The notes under the pieces are model-generated. The model was not told the origin of the DNA and searched no databases. It was given only the letters and a program-made list of their open reading frames with translations. From assembly GCF_024834075.1 (NCBI RefSeq), contig NZ_JANUXR010000010.1:60922-124921 (forward strand): 64,000 bases of DNA. Direction: 5' to 3'. Positions 9,607 through 18,401 of this stretch are shown piece by piece. Each line of letters begins with the position of its first letter. Within the stretch, counting starts at the first letter, position 1. Both the position numbers and the translations under genes were made by a program. Origin of the DNA: Corynebacterium sp. HS2168-gen11. GTDB lineage: Bacteria > Actinomycetota > Actinomycetes > Mycobacteriales > Mycobacteriaceae.

Positions 9607-10617
9607 TCATGATTCCGGCTGTGCTAATTTCGCTTGCAGCCACTGAATCGTTAAAGCTAAGGCATGCTTACGGACGTGAGGTTGCGACAAAAAGACATCG
9701 TGCGTGGCCTGTGGAATGCGAATCGTGGTGACATCAGTAGAAGTCTTGGCCGACCAGCGGATAATTTGATCGACGTCAAGTACGGTATCGGTAATATGTG
9801 ATTGCTGGGAATATGGCTTCGCCAAACGCGATGCATCCGAACAAAGGGTCAGTACTGGAAGATCGGTGGTGAAAGCGCCTTTATGAAGGCGGCGCTGTGC
9901 GATTAAAATTGCTCTTAACCAGCCAAAATATTTGTTGTGCCCAGAAATTGGCTTGAACTCGGTGTTGTATTCCCACTCGCCATTTAATGAAATATGCATG
10001 GTGCGCCCGTAGACACCAAGTGGACCACCATTGATTTTCCGGAGTGGCTGAAACTTACCTACAATTTGAGTCAATATCTTGATCAATGGCACCAGATATT
10101 TTGGCCCCATTAAGTCAAACCATGGGGAGTTTAATACTATGGCCTGGATACTGTGATATAACTTCGGATCATTTGTTCGCAGTGAATGAACCCAATCAAC
10201 TGCAATGAGTCCACCAGTTGAATGCCCAAGTACAATGACACCTGGATGTGCATTGTGAAGATGGGTCGCAATGATGGACAACTCTTTTCGATACAGACGA
10301 ATATCGGAAATGTAGTGCCACGTTTGTGCTTCGCGGCGTGACCGACCACATTTTCGCAGATCAACAGCGTAAAAAGCGTAACCATGAGACGCGAAATATT
10401 GTGCCATATGAGACTGGAAAAAATAGTCAGTCATGCCATGAATATATAAAATTGCAGGTTTTGAGGCGTCTTCTGCTGATGGTTGATGACGTATAAGCGT
10501 TGCAACGATGGGGGATTCACCATCGGGATCAGTGCCGAGATCGAATTCATGGCATTGATAATCGGCACCGAGAATGTCTGGCTGCCAAAAGTGTTTATCT
10601 GCAGGCAATGCTGTCAT
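9607..10617 (-). CDS. Alpha/beta hydrolase (lysophospholipase/monoglyceride-lipase-like)
   Basis: Soluble serine hydrolase of the Hydrolase_4 type (336 aa). It shows ILYIHGMTDYFFQSHMA (oxyanion region), a VDLRKCGRS strand, the nucleophile elbow GHSTGG near residue 127, and a late histidine in PQATHDVFLS. These complete a catalytic triad with an aspartate near DVDQI. No signal peptide is present, so it is probably cytoplasmic. It lies between mtr and mqo, upstream of mtr on the same strand, but 143 nt separate them and mtr has its own promoter. The natural substrate, an acylglycerol or lysolipid by family resemblance, is not shown by the sequence. Confidence 0.85.
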   Translation of the reverse strand: MTALPADKHFWQPDILGADYQCHEFDLGTDPDGESPIVATLIRHQPSAEDASKPAILYIHGMTDYFFQSHMAQYFASHGYAFYAVDLRKCGRSRREAQTWHYISDIRLYRKELSIIATHLHNAHPGVIVLGHSTGGLIAVDWVHSLRTNDPKLYHSIQAIVLNSPWFDLMGPKYLVPLIKILTQIVGKFQPLRKINGGPLGVYGRTMHISLNGEWEYNTEFKPISGHNKYFGWLRAILIAQRRLHKGAFTTDLPVLTLCSDASRLAKPYSQQSHITDTVLDVDQIIRWSAKTSTDVTTIRIPQATHDVFLSQPHVRKHALALTIQWLQAKLAQPES

Positions 10618-11181
10618 GTTTTCATATTCTAGTGAATATTTATATTTCCGCGTGGTTGATTCACCTCACGGTAATCTTGCAATTACGATATTGAACACTA
10701 TTTTCAATTACGGTTTCACTCTCAACAGAAATACTGTCAAAAGTGGATGCGTGGGCGGTTGTAAATGACACAAGTGTTTACGATAGCTGCGGTAGTGAAG
10801 ACTGGAAGGCTAGTGGGAGTCGAAGGATTGAGTGGAATGTATTACTGACGGCCGTGCGATCCACACATATGGGGGTAGTGATTCCGGCTTATTCACCTCG
10901 GACGTTAGAAAACTCACATTGATAATAAACTGGTGTTTTGTTTTGAGGACGAGGGCAAATGCAAAAACTTTTGAGATTCAAAGCATTGTGCCAGTAATCG
11001 GGCGTAGACTCATACACAATGAAAAAATTCGCACGAATGAATGACTCGTTCTATTCTGGTTTGTTGTAACACAGTGTTTTGTAGCTCACAGCTTGTGATG
11101 GTTGGCCGCGAGGAATGTACAAAACCTGCGTTGTCCTACAGCAACCAATACACAGGTTTAAGCGGAAATAGGGAAGTTGAG
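10618..11181 (+). other. Intergenic region between the hydrolase and mqo
   Basis: 564 bp without a supported gene. A TAGACT -10 hexamer at 11005-11010 is followed nine bases later by ATG at 11019, opening a 16-codon ORF (MKKFARMNDSFYSGLL) that ends at 11069. This is a possible upstream ORF in the mqo leader. The segment 11082-11098 contains a TCACA-GCT-TGTGA inverted repeat, which has the opposite polarity to a GlxR/CRP site. No terminator or mobile-element signature is seen. Confidence 0.4.
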
Positions 11182-12681
11182 ATGTCAGATTCCACCAAAA
11201 AAGCACAATTAGTCACTGATGAAGTCGATGTTGCCCTGATCGGTGCCGGTATTATGAGTGCCACGCTCGGCGCCATGCTACGTACCTTGGAACCAGAATG
11301 GTCGCAAGTTGTTTTTGAACGTCTTGATGCTCCTGCGGAGGAATCTTCCTCACCTTGGAATAATGCTGGTACTGGCCACTCTGCACTTTGTGAATTGAAT
11401 TACACTCCTGAACGCAATGGCAAGATTGATATTTCCAAAGCAATTGGGGTGAATGAGAAATTTCAGCTCTCGCGCCAATTCTGGGCGTATCAAGTAGGCA
11501 AAGGGGTCCTTCCAACTCCACGTGATTTTATCAACCCAGTTCCCCATGTTTCTTTCGGTCACGGTGATGACCAAGTTGAATACTTGCGTAAGCGTTATGA
11601 AGTATTGGCAGCACATCCGTTATTCGTCGGCATGGAATATACTGATGATCGAAAAGTTTTTGACGAGAAACTTCCGCTTATGGGTGAAGGCCGTTCACAC
11701 GCAACCAAAGTTGCAATTTCGTGGACCGATGCCGGCACAGATATTAATTATGGTGAATTAACGAAGCAGTTCTTGGCAGATGCTTCAGCACAAGGTACGG
11801 AAATCCGTTATGGACATGAAGTCGTGGGATTACGTCAAGATGGCAAGAAGTGGAAGATCACGGTGAAAAATCGCCATACTGGTGATCTTTCCGTATTCCG
11901 CGCGAACTTTGTGTTTGTTGGCGCAGGTGGCATGGCAATTCGTCTGCTGCAAATGTCAGGTATTCCAGAGATTCGTGGATTTGGTGGATTCCCAGTTTCA
12001 GGTCAATGGTTGCGTTGTACCAATCCAGAGATTATTGAGCAGCACCGTGCAAAGGTCTATGGTAAAGCTTCCGTTGGTGCTCCGCCAATGTCTGTACCGC
12101 ACCTTGACACTCGTGTGATTGATGGTGAAAAAGGTTTGCTTTTCGGCCCTTATGCTGGATGGACGCCAAAGTTCTTAAAAGAAGGATCATGGTTTGATTT
12201 ACCCCGATCCTTGAAACTGACTAATTTGCCAGCGATGGTAGCTGTTGGTTTGCAAGAAATGGGACTGACCAAGTATCTGATTACTGAGCTTTTGAAGGAT
12301 CAAAAAGCAAAGATGGCATCGCTGCGTGAGTATATGCCAACTGCCAAAGATGAGGATTGGGAGTTAGTCACAGCCGGCCAGCGCGTACAGGTGATTAAGC
12401 CAATAGTTGGTCCGCGCTTTGCAAGTTTGGAATTCGGTACAACGTTGGTCAACCATTTTGATGGTTCACTAGCAGGCTTGCTTGGTGCTTCCCCTGGTGC
12501 GTCTATTGCACCAGCTGCAATGGTGGAAGTCCTAGAACGCTGTTTCGGTGAATATATGGTGAAATGGGCACCAATGATTAAGGAAATGATGCCTTCGTAT
12601 GGTGTGAAACTTTCTACTGACGAAGCGTTGTTTAAAAAGATGTGGGAATACACCCAAACAACATTGCGGCTTGAAGACTAA
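11182..12681 (+). CDS. mqo: Malate:quinone oxidoreductase
   Basis: Membrane-associated flavoenzyme (499 aa) that oxidises malate to oxaloacetate and passes electrons to menaquinone, the main malate-oxidising step of the corynebacterial TCA cycle. It begins with a dinucleotide-binding motif (DVALIGAGIMSATLGAML) and shows the family signatures SSPWNNAGTGHSALCELNYTP, FVFVGAGGMAI, FGGFPVSGQW and LLGASPGASIAP. The ATG at 11182 is chosen over the longer frame from 11041 because homology to the family begins there and GGGAAG lies just upstream. A strong hairpin follows. Confidence 0.96.
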   Translation: MSDSTKKAQLVTDEVDVALIGAGIMSATLGAMLRTLEPEWSQVVFERLDAPAEESSSPWNNAGTGHSALCELNYTPERNGKIDISKAIGVNEKFQLSRQFWAYQVGKGVLPTPRDFINPVPHVSFGHGDDQVEYLRKRYEVLAAHPLFVGMEYTDDRKVFDEKLPLMGEGRSHATKVAISWTDAGTDINYGELTKQFLADASAQGTEIRYGHEVVGLRQDGKKWKITVKNRHTGDLSVFRANFVFVGAGGMAIRLLQMSGIPEIRGFGGFPVSGQWLRCTNPEIIEQHRAKVYGKASVGAPPMSVPHLDTRVIDGEKGLLFGPYAGWTPKFLKEGSWFDLPRSLKLTNLPAMVAVGLQEMGLTKYLITELLKDQKAKMASLREYMPTAKDEDWELVTAGQRVQVIKPIVGPRFASLEFGTTLVNHFDGSLAGLLGASPGASIAPAAMVEVLERCFGEYMVKWAPMIKEMMPSYGVKLSTDEALFKKMWEYTQTTLRLED

Positions 12682-12706
12682 GCTGCAGAAGATTCAGGCG
12701 CAAAAT

Positions 12707-12747
12707 GGCCAATCTCATACGCTTGATGGTGTGAGATTGGCCGTTTT
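12707..12747 (+). terminator. Rho-independent terminator after mqo
   Basis: 14-bp stem 12707-12720 with 12729-12742 (GGCCAATCTCATAC with GTGTGAGATTGGCC, one G-T pair), followed by GTTTTT. Confidence 0.85.
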
Positions 12748-12847
12748 TGCTACGCAAAAATGAATAGGCCATCGATATGAATGAGAAGCGTTGGCGAAGC
12801 TTTCATGTTACCGTTGGAAAAAGTCATTACTTACCACATGAACGTTC

Positions 12848-14176
12848 CTAGGTGCCGCATACCGTTGTATAAGGACCAAATTCAGCAGGAGTGGGTTGCT
12901 CAAATTTTTCCCAGCGCTTGCCAGTTTTACGTGTATACGGGTTTTGCACGACTGTCAGTAAGTCTTCCCACACTGTTGCATCATGCATGGCTTGGGAAAC
13001 GATATGATTGCGTGGAATATAGACTGGATTAATACGGCACATTAACGCAAAATCAGGTGAAACGAAGCGCCAACGTTGTAACCACGGCTGCCATTGAGAT
13101 GGGAAATACTCGTAGTTTTGTTCGCTTAAGGCACGTAATGATTGCACACTATCGCCGTGTGTGAGCGTGAGTAGTGCAAGACAATCGGCAATTAACTCGG
13201 CTTGAATGCCTTGATCGACATGTGTGATTCCAAGAGCTGTGGCAAACTCTTGTGTAAAAGCGTCACGATAGGCAGCTGCAAAAAGATGAATTGCTTCTTG
13301 CACCCAGGCCGACCCGCAAAGTGGAATCAAGGTTTGTGCGAGACGCGCAAGATTCCAGCCCACCATTTCTGGTTGTCGGCCAAATGCATAACGGCCAATG
13401 TAATCAATTGAACTAAATACTGCGTGTGGATCATACCAATCGGTAAACGCACATGGACCATAATCAATCGACTCACCAGAGACAAGCGTATTATCTGAAT
13501 TCAGCACGCCGTGAACGAATCCCAATCGCATCCATTTGGCAACTAACGATGCTTGGCGCTGAACAATTTCGATAAACATATCAGCATAGGTAGCAGCATC
13601 TGGGAAATGCCGATTACGAACATATTCCGCCAGTGCTTGTAACTGCTGCTCACCTTGAGCGCTGACGTATTGGAACGTCCCGACTCGAATATGGCTTGCA
13701 GCAGTACGAACAACCAAGGCTCCCGGTTCAGGATGCTGTCGCAGAATCGTTTCACCGGTGTGATACATCGCCAACACTCTGGTGGTTGGCACATGTAGAT
13801 GAAACAGCGCCTCGGAATAGAGCACCTCTTTCAGCATTGCTTGAGCTGGTGCTTTTCCATCACCGCCGCGTGAAAACGGCGTACGGCCAGAACCTTTGGC
13901 GTGCAAATCAATAAGCCCATTCGATGTTTGGCATTCACCTAAGAGTATCGCTCGACCGTCTCCAAGCTGTGGGACATAGTTGCCAAATTGATCACCGGCA
14001 TAGCCTAATGCGAACCCAGGCTGTTGGAGTAATGTCTCGATATCTTTGTTAGTGATTGCCAGCTGCGTGGCTAAAGAATCATTGAAAAACACCTGAGTGA
14101 GATCAGGAAACTGATCGGCTTGCCATGCAACTGCAGCAGTAGGAATGGCAGCGGCATAGCTGTGCTGAAGCATCAT
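12848..14176 (-). CDS. selO: SelO/YdiU family protein adenylyltransferase
   Basis: Pseudokinase-fold enzyme (442 aa) that transfers AMP to protein Ser/Thr/Tyr residues. In E. coli it AMPylates redox proteins such as glutaredoxin. Family motifs are present: LGYAGDQFGNYVPQLGDGRA, LHAKGSGRTPFSRGGDGKA, LKEVLYSEAL, and GVLNSDNTLVSG followed by DYGPCAFTDWYD, whose Asn and Asp residues bind metal and nucleotide. The frame also opens with TTG at 14191, but the tandem ATGs at 14176 and 14173, with a GGA about 10 nt upstream, are more likely starts. It follows yaaA on the minus strand after only a few bases, so the two are probably cotranscribed as a redox-stress pair. Length is at the short end of the family. 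Confidence 0.93.
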   Translation of the reverse strand: MMLQHSYAAAIPTAAVAWQADQFPDLTQVFFNDSLATQLAITNKDIETLLQQPGFALGYAGDQFGNYVPQLGDGRAILLGECQTSNGLIDLHAKGSGRTPFSRGGDGKAPAQAMLKEVLYSEALFHLHVPTTRVLAMYHTGETILRQHPEPGALVVRTAASHIRVGTFQYVSAQGEQQLQALAEYVRNRHFPDAATYADMFIEIVQRQASLVAKWMRLGFVHGVLNSDNTLVSGESIDYGPCAFTDWYDPHAVFSSIDYIGRYAFGRQPEMVGWNLARLAQTLIPLCGSAWVQEAIHLFAAAYRDAFTQEFATALGITHVDQGIQAELIADCLALLTLTHGDSVQSLRALSEQNYEYFPSQWQPWLQRWRFVSPDFALMCRINPVYIPRNHIVSQAMHDATVWEDLLTVVQNPYTRKTGKRWEKFEQPTPAEFGPYTTVCGT

Positions 14177-14195
14177 AATGAAATGTTCCAATACT

Positions 14196-14942
14196 TTATG
14201 GTTTAGGAATCACCAGAATAAGTTCTTGGCTACCTGTTGTTTCCAAGATTAAGCCTGCATCGGCGGCGATCTGTATTATATCGTCCTGATTTTGCGCCGG
14301 TTTCTCAGCCTGCGCCAGTACACGTGCCAACACGCCTTTATAGTGCTTATTGAAGTGATTGATCACCTTCCGTGAACCATCAGGCTGAATGGATTCTACG
14401 CGCACCGTGAAGGCTTGTGGCGCTTTACCAAGTTGCTGGTATGTGCCAGAACGCAGATCCACAATTAACCCTTCATAGGTGTGTAATACATCATAAATTG
14501 CAGTGCCCCAGCGTCGTTTCATCGTTGGAGCAGGTTCGCGTGAAGTTCGTCGAGGCAATTTCGTACTGCCAGAAAGACGATAATGTGGAATGCAATCTTC
14601 TGCCATGACAAGTCCGAAGAATGCGTCGCCAATTACGAGTCGACTGCGCGCCGCAGTGTCAAGACTAGAGGCATCCAAAGCGTCGTACAATACGCCCGTG
14701 AAGCGCTCAATTGCAGGCATTGTAGGGGAGTGCAACACCATTCGATTCGAAGCTGCTTCGCGACGAAGCTTTTCAGATATTTTCAGTACAATCAGTGCTT
14801 CATCTTCATCTAACGCCGCTAGATCGGCGGCAATATCCTCGCGGATGGGCGATAGTTCAGGAAACGCTAACGTCGAAAAATCTAAGGGCGTACCGTGACC
14901 ACCGTGGGCTTTGGTTTCAGACGGAGGAAGAATGATTAACAT
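14196..14942 (-). CDS. yaaA: Peroxide stress protein YaaA
   Basis: DUF328/UPF0246 protein (248 aa). In E. coli YaaA lowers free intracellular iron during hydrogen peroxide stress and binds DNA. The N-terminal MLIILPPSETKA is the family signature, and the conserved FTGVLYDALDA and GLIVDLRSGTYQ segments are present; the C-terminal region contains FNKHYKGVLAR. It lies directly upstream of selO on the minus strand. Expression probably starts in the 14943-15298 gap, although I could not fix a promoter. Confidence 0.92.
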   Translation of the reverse strand: MLIILPPSETKAHGGHGTPLDFSTLAFPELSPIREDIAADLAALDEDEALIVLKISEKLRREAASNRMVLHSPTMPAIERFTGVLYDALDASSLDTAARSRLVIGDAFFGLVMAEDCIPHYRLSGSTKLPRRTSREPAPTMKRRWGTAIYDVLHTYEGLIVDLRSGTYQQLGKAPQAFTVRVESIQPDGSRKVINHFNKHYKGVLARVLAQAEKPAQNQDDIIQIAADAGLILETTGSQELILVIPKP

Positions 14943-15298
14943 GGTGCTAAACCTACCTGTTTTTCACAGACATGCGCCACTTGTGGGGGAGAATAAGCTG
15001 TGTTTTTCTGAGTTTTGAAAAAATCTTGTAAAGTTTGCATGCATGTCGAGTTTCAACAAGCCCATCTGGTATCCTCTTGTAGGATCGGTGAGATGTTGTC
15101 AGACACGAAGCGTGTGACAATGTAAACGGTTGCACGGGATGGCAAAGTACGAGCTGAGTCTACATTGAAATCGCGATACAGAGATGAGCGAAAACTCATG
15201 TTTGTAGCTGCGATGATACACAGCCGTCAAATGTGTCACGATCTTGTGTTACAAGATTATAAGAACAGATTTTTGTCCGATGGGAGAGCGTTGATTGT
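14943..15298. other. Divergent intergenic region between yaaA and the acyltransferase
   Basis: 356 bp holding the promoters of both divergent genes. For the plus-strand gene, TATAAG at 15258-15263 is a reasonable -10, placing the start about 29 nt before the GTG. Just upstream, CTTGTGTTACAAG (15243-15255) is a short inverted repeat that could be an operator. No coding potential is recognisable. Confidence 0.45.
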
Positions 15299-17248
15299 GT
15301 GGACTCAGCAACAAATTTGGGTGAGGTTTCCCTTACGATGACAAGACCTTGTTGTTTAGCTGTCGAAAAACAACAGACCAATTCGACTGTGACGGTTGCT
15401 GAGAAACAGGTTCGAGTTGCTCGCGTATCGGGCTTAGATGGGCTGCGTGGGTTTGCTGTACTTGTGGTGATGCTCTATCACTTTTTTGGCACAAGCGTGC
15501 CAGGTGGATTCCTAGGCGTTGATATTTTCTTCGTTCTCTCGGGTTTTTTGATTACCTCATTGCTTATCCGAGAACGTGCTTTGGAAGGAAAGATCCGGCT
15601 TCGTCAATTCTGGATTCGTCGTGTCAGGCGTATCTTACCAGCAGCAATTACCGTATTAGTCATATGTACGATCGTGGCAGGATTCCTCCCAGGTGACTAT
15701 TCAGTTCAACTCGGTCAACAGTTCCTATCCACTTGGTTTTTTGCGAATAACTGGACACAAATTGCAAGCAGTCAGAGCTATTTTGCTGAATCCGGCGTGC
15801 AATTATTTGCCCACTACTGGTCTTTGGCTGTTGAAGAACAGTTTTATGTAGTTTGGCCACTGCTTTTTATCGTATTAGCGCGTATGAGCAAAAAGTCGAA
15901 TCGAAGCATTGTGGTTTGGGCATCCTTGTTGGCAGTCTTGTCCTTTGGGTTGATGCTGTATACCTTTGATCCACAACAAGATCCGACTCGCGTGTATTAC
16001 GGTACAGATACGCACTCCTTCGGGTTGCTGATCGGCGTGGCTTTAGCAGCTTTGCTGACAAGTAATTCTCCAGATCAGGCCGCTGAATCCTGGCCAAAAG
16101 ACAAACTTCACCCTTGGCGTACAACACTGAATTATCTCAGCGTGCTTAGCCTTGGTTTGCTGATGTTTATGATCATGGTGATGCCTGATACTTCAGCATT
16201 TACTTATCGAGGTGGACTCTTTATTGCCTCGTTTTTGACTGCCATTGTAATTGCCGCGTTGGTCAGCGAAACAGGTTTCGTTCATGTGCTCTTGCGCCTG
16301 AAAGTACTTCGCTGGTTAGGGGAGCGTTCATTTTCGCTCTACCTATGGCACTGGCCAGTTGTGATTTTCCTGAAGCAACTGAACTTTGAGTATAGCTATG
16401 GGTATGCGCCAGTGCTGGTTGGAGCAGCAGCATTTCTCGTCAGCCTGCCGTTATCCCATATGAGTTTTATTTGGATTGAAACACCAATCCGGCGTCGTGG
16501 TTATTCCGTATTATGGCCGAAGAAGTTTGTGATGCGTAAAATTCTCCTTGTCATCAGCGTGGTGGTAGCAGCAGCGTTGAGCGGCGTTGCGATTTTCCGC
16601 GCTCCAACAACGACTGCTTTGGAAGAACGATTAACAAAGATTGCAACGCAATCAGAAGCTGAGATTCCAGAAATTAGTGCCGTGCCAGTGGCTGAATTAG
16701 CTGATGTGGCTACACCAATTCCAGGTCCGCAATTGCTTCCAACGGGTGATCGAATTACCGCACTCGGTGATTCAGTGATGCTGGGCGCAAAGCCTGAACT
16801 CGATCAGCGCTTCCCAGGCATCTATGTTGATGCTGCAGTTTCCCGTACTCTGCTCGTTGCGCCTGATCTTGTAACGCAGCTGCATAACGCAGGCGCTCTG
16901 GATCCTTTTGTGGTGTTAGGGTTTGGTACCAATGCTAGGTTTGATCCAGATGTATTTGATCAGATGATGCAGACTATTGGCCAGCAGCGTGTGGTAATTG
17001 TCGTGATGCCATATGGCGATCGCAGTTGGATTTCACAATCGCATGACACGATTCGTGGAGTTCTACAAAAGTATTCCAATGTGTATATGGCTGACTGGTG
17101 TAGCCAAGCACAAAGTGATGCAAGCATTTTATATTCAGACGGTATTCACCCAAATGATAAAGGTGTCATCCGTTATACTAATACCATCGAAAATGCGTTG
17201 CAGCAGTGGGCAAACCATCGTCGCATTGAGTCGGATTCTTGTAACTAA
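15299..17248 (+). CDS. OatA-type membrane O-acyltransferase with SGNH domain
   Basis: Two-domain protein (649 aa) that moves acyl groups across the membrane onto an extracytoplasmic acceptor. Residues about 45-400 are an acyltransferase-3 membrane domain with about ten hydrophobic helices, starting with LDGLRGFAVLVVMLYHFF (catalytic His) and containing FFVLSGFLIT and RRVRRILPA. After a linker, the C-terminal SGNH esterase-like domain has GDSV (Ser), GTNA (Asn) and DGIHPND (Asp-His). The acceptor may be peptidoglycan, arabinogalactan or another glycan; the sequence does not decide. The GTG at 15299 has GGGAGAG 10 nt upstream; an ATG at 15338 is an alternative. A strong hairpin follows. Confidence 0.88.
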   Translation: MDSATNLGEVSLTMTRPCCLAVEKQQTNSTVTVAEKQVRVARVSGLDGLRGFAVLVVMLYHFFGTSVPGGFLGVDIFFVLSGFLITSLLIRERALEGKIRLRQFWIRRVRRILPAAITVLVICTIVAGFLPGDYSVQLGQQFLSTWFFANNWTQIASSQSYFAESGVQLFAHYWSLAVEEQFYVVWPLLFIVLARMSKKSNRSIVVWASLLAVLSFGLMLYTFDPQQDPTRVYYGTDTHSFGLLIGVALAALLTSNSPDQAAESWPKDKLHPWRTTLNYLSVLSLGLLMFMIMVMPDTSAFTYRGGLFIASFLTAIVIAALVSETGFVHVLLRLKVLRWLGERSFSLYLWHWPVVIFLKQLNFEYSYGYAPVLVGAAAFLVSLPLSHMSFIWIETPIRRRGYSVLWPKKFVMRKILLVISVVVAAALSGVAIFRAPTTTALEERLTKIATQSEAEIPEISAVPVAELADVATPIPGPQLLPTGDRITALGDSVMLGAKPELDQRFPGIYVDAAVSRTLLVAPDLVTQLHNAGALDPFVVLGFGTNARFDPDVFDQMMQTIGQQRVVIVVMPYGDRSWISQSHDTIRGVLQKYSNVYMADWCSQAQSDASILYSDGIHPNDKGVIRYTNTIENALQQWANHRRIESDSCN

Positions 17249-17274
17249 CCAACGTTTATCACCATTATTTTGAT

Positions 17275-17355
17275 TGCCACCTTGGTAGAGAGCCTGATGT
17301 CTACCAAGGTGGCAGTTGTATGTGGTGCCAGCATCTCGCAATCGATACAACTGCC
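17275..17355 (+). terminator. Two overlapping hairpins after the acyltransferase
   Basis: A perfect 15-bp stem (TGCCACCTTGGTAGA at 17275-17289 with 17300-17314) is followed by a second inverted repeat whose left arm begins in the first one's right arm (GGCAGTTGTAT 17311-17321 with ATACAACTGCC 17345-17355). The two folds are mutually exclusive at positions 17311-17314. No long T-tract. Confidence 0.6.
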
Positions 17356-17620
17356 GCGTGACATATTTTTGTAGTGTCGTCTCGCACAGCATCATTTCTA
17401 GATTAGGCTTAAAACTGATACCTTAAGTCAGTATCGCGAGAGCATCGCAAAGCATCACATTGCGTGAAGCTCGCTTATTTGTCCAGCACAATTCCAGCTA
17501 CCGGTAAGCGTCGTCAAGCTTGGTGCCAAGTACTATGGCTAAGTGTTGCGCAAGATGCGTGTGAGATTCGATGCTCACGCAGCTGCATGTCGATTCATTG
17601 TTGGAAAAGGAGATGAATCC
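17356..17620 (+). other. Leader region of cutC
   Basis: Noncoding by inspection. It contains a GATAC...GTATC inverted repeat near 17418-17434, one copy of the repeated word CGTCGTCAAGC (17509-17519), and a TACTAT hexamer near 17529 that could be the -10. An in-frame extension of cutC reads back to 17543 but lacks family similarity. Confidence 0.35.
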
Positions 17621-18334
17621 ATGACTGCCGTAGCAGTTGAAATTGCTGTGCAAGATCCCGCAGGTGCACGGATTGCCCGTGATGCTGGGGCAACTCGAAT
17701 TGAATTGTGTGCAGGGTTAAGTGCGACAGGTGGCTTGACCCCATCAGCAGCAACTCTCGCTCAATGTGCACAGATTCTCGAAACGCATGTGCTCATTCGT
17801 ACTCGTCCTGGCGGATTCTGTTATTCAGATGAAGAAATTTCGATCATGGCTGATGATATCGCTCGCGCTGTTGCACTAGGCGCACATGGTGTCGTGATTG
17901 GCGCAGCCTTAGCGGATAACAGCCTTGATACCGTTGCTTTGCGACGCTTGATTGCAGCCGCAGGGGATGCACAGGTTACCCTTCATCGCGTGTTTGATGT
18001 GGTTCCTGATCGGCAGCATGCACTGCGTGTAGCCCGAGATTTGGGTATTACCAGAATCTTGACTTCAGGTGGATTTCCGAAAGCACCTGAAGGTGCCGCA
18101 GAATTGGCCGCATTGGTTGCCGCAAGTAACGGAGTGCAGATTATGGCAGGTGGTGGTATTAGCCCAGAAACCGTTGACGCTCTGAAGACTACAGGTGTGC
18201 ATGCAGTACATGGATCATGCTCGAAATTCATAGATTGTGGCCCGACTGGCCCAGGCGGTGGCGCGGCTGATCCAGTCCAAGTTACTGATGCTGAAGCAGT
18301 GCGTTCACTCGTGGCAAATATTGCACGTTGGTAA
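17621..18334 (+). CDS. cutC: CutC family protein
   Basis: TIM-barrel protein (237 aa) of the CutC family. It was named for copper homeostasis in E. coli, but the true biochemical role is unsettled. Family features are visible: VEIAVQDPAGARIARDAGATRIELCAGLSATGGLTPS at the N-terminus, LIRTRPGGFCYS, GAHGVVIGAAL, LHRVFDV, RILTSGG and IMAGGGI. The ATG at 17621 is preceded by AAAGGAG with ideal spacing, so I prefer it over the longer frame from 17543. It lies alone between an acyltransferase and proS. No metal-binding cluster is evident beyond scattered cysteines. Confidence 0.9.
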   Translation: MTAVAVEIAVQDPAGARIARDAGATRIELCAGLSATGGLTPSAATLAQCAQILETHVLIRTRPGGFCYSDEEISIMADDIARAVALGAHGVVIGAALADNSLDTVALRRLIAAAGDAQVTLHRVFDVVPDRQHALRVARDLGITRILTSGGFPKAPEGAAELAALVAASNGVQIMAGGGISPETVDALKTTGVHAVHGSCSKFIDCGPTGPGGGAADPVQVTDAEAVRSLVANIARW

Positions 18335-18387
18335 GCCCGGAATTGTTCTGTGGCAATGGCAAGCAGAAATTTCGGTGCCGTTGCTGC

Positions 18388-18401
18388 TAGAATAACCAAC
18401 C
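18388..18401 (+). promoter_or_regulatory. Leaderless promoter of proS
   Basis: TAGAAT (18388-18393) ends eight bases before the ATG at 18402, and there is no ribosome binding site, so the transcript is probably leaderless. Confidence 0.55.

Noticed and set aside
11082..11098. TCACA-GCT-TGTGA as a GlxR/CRP site before mqo
   Set aside because: The half-sites are in the opposite order to the TGTGA...TCACA consensus.
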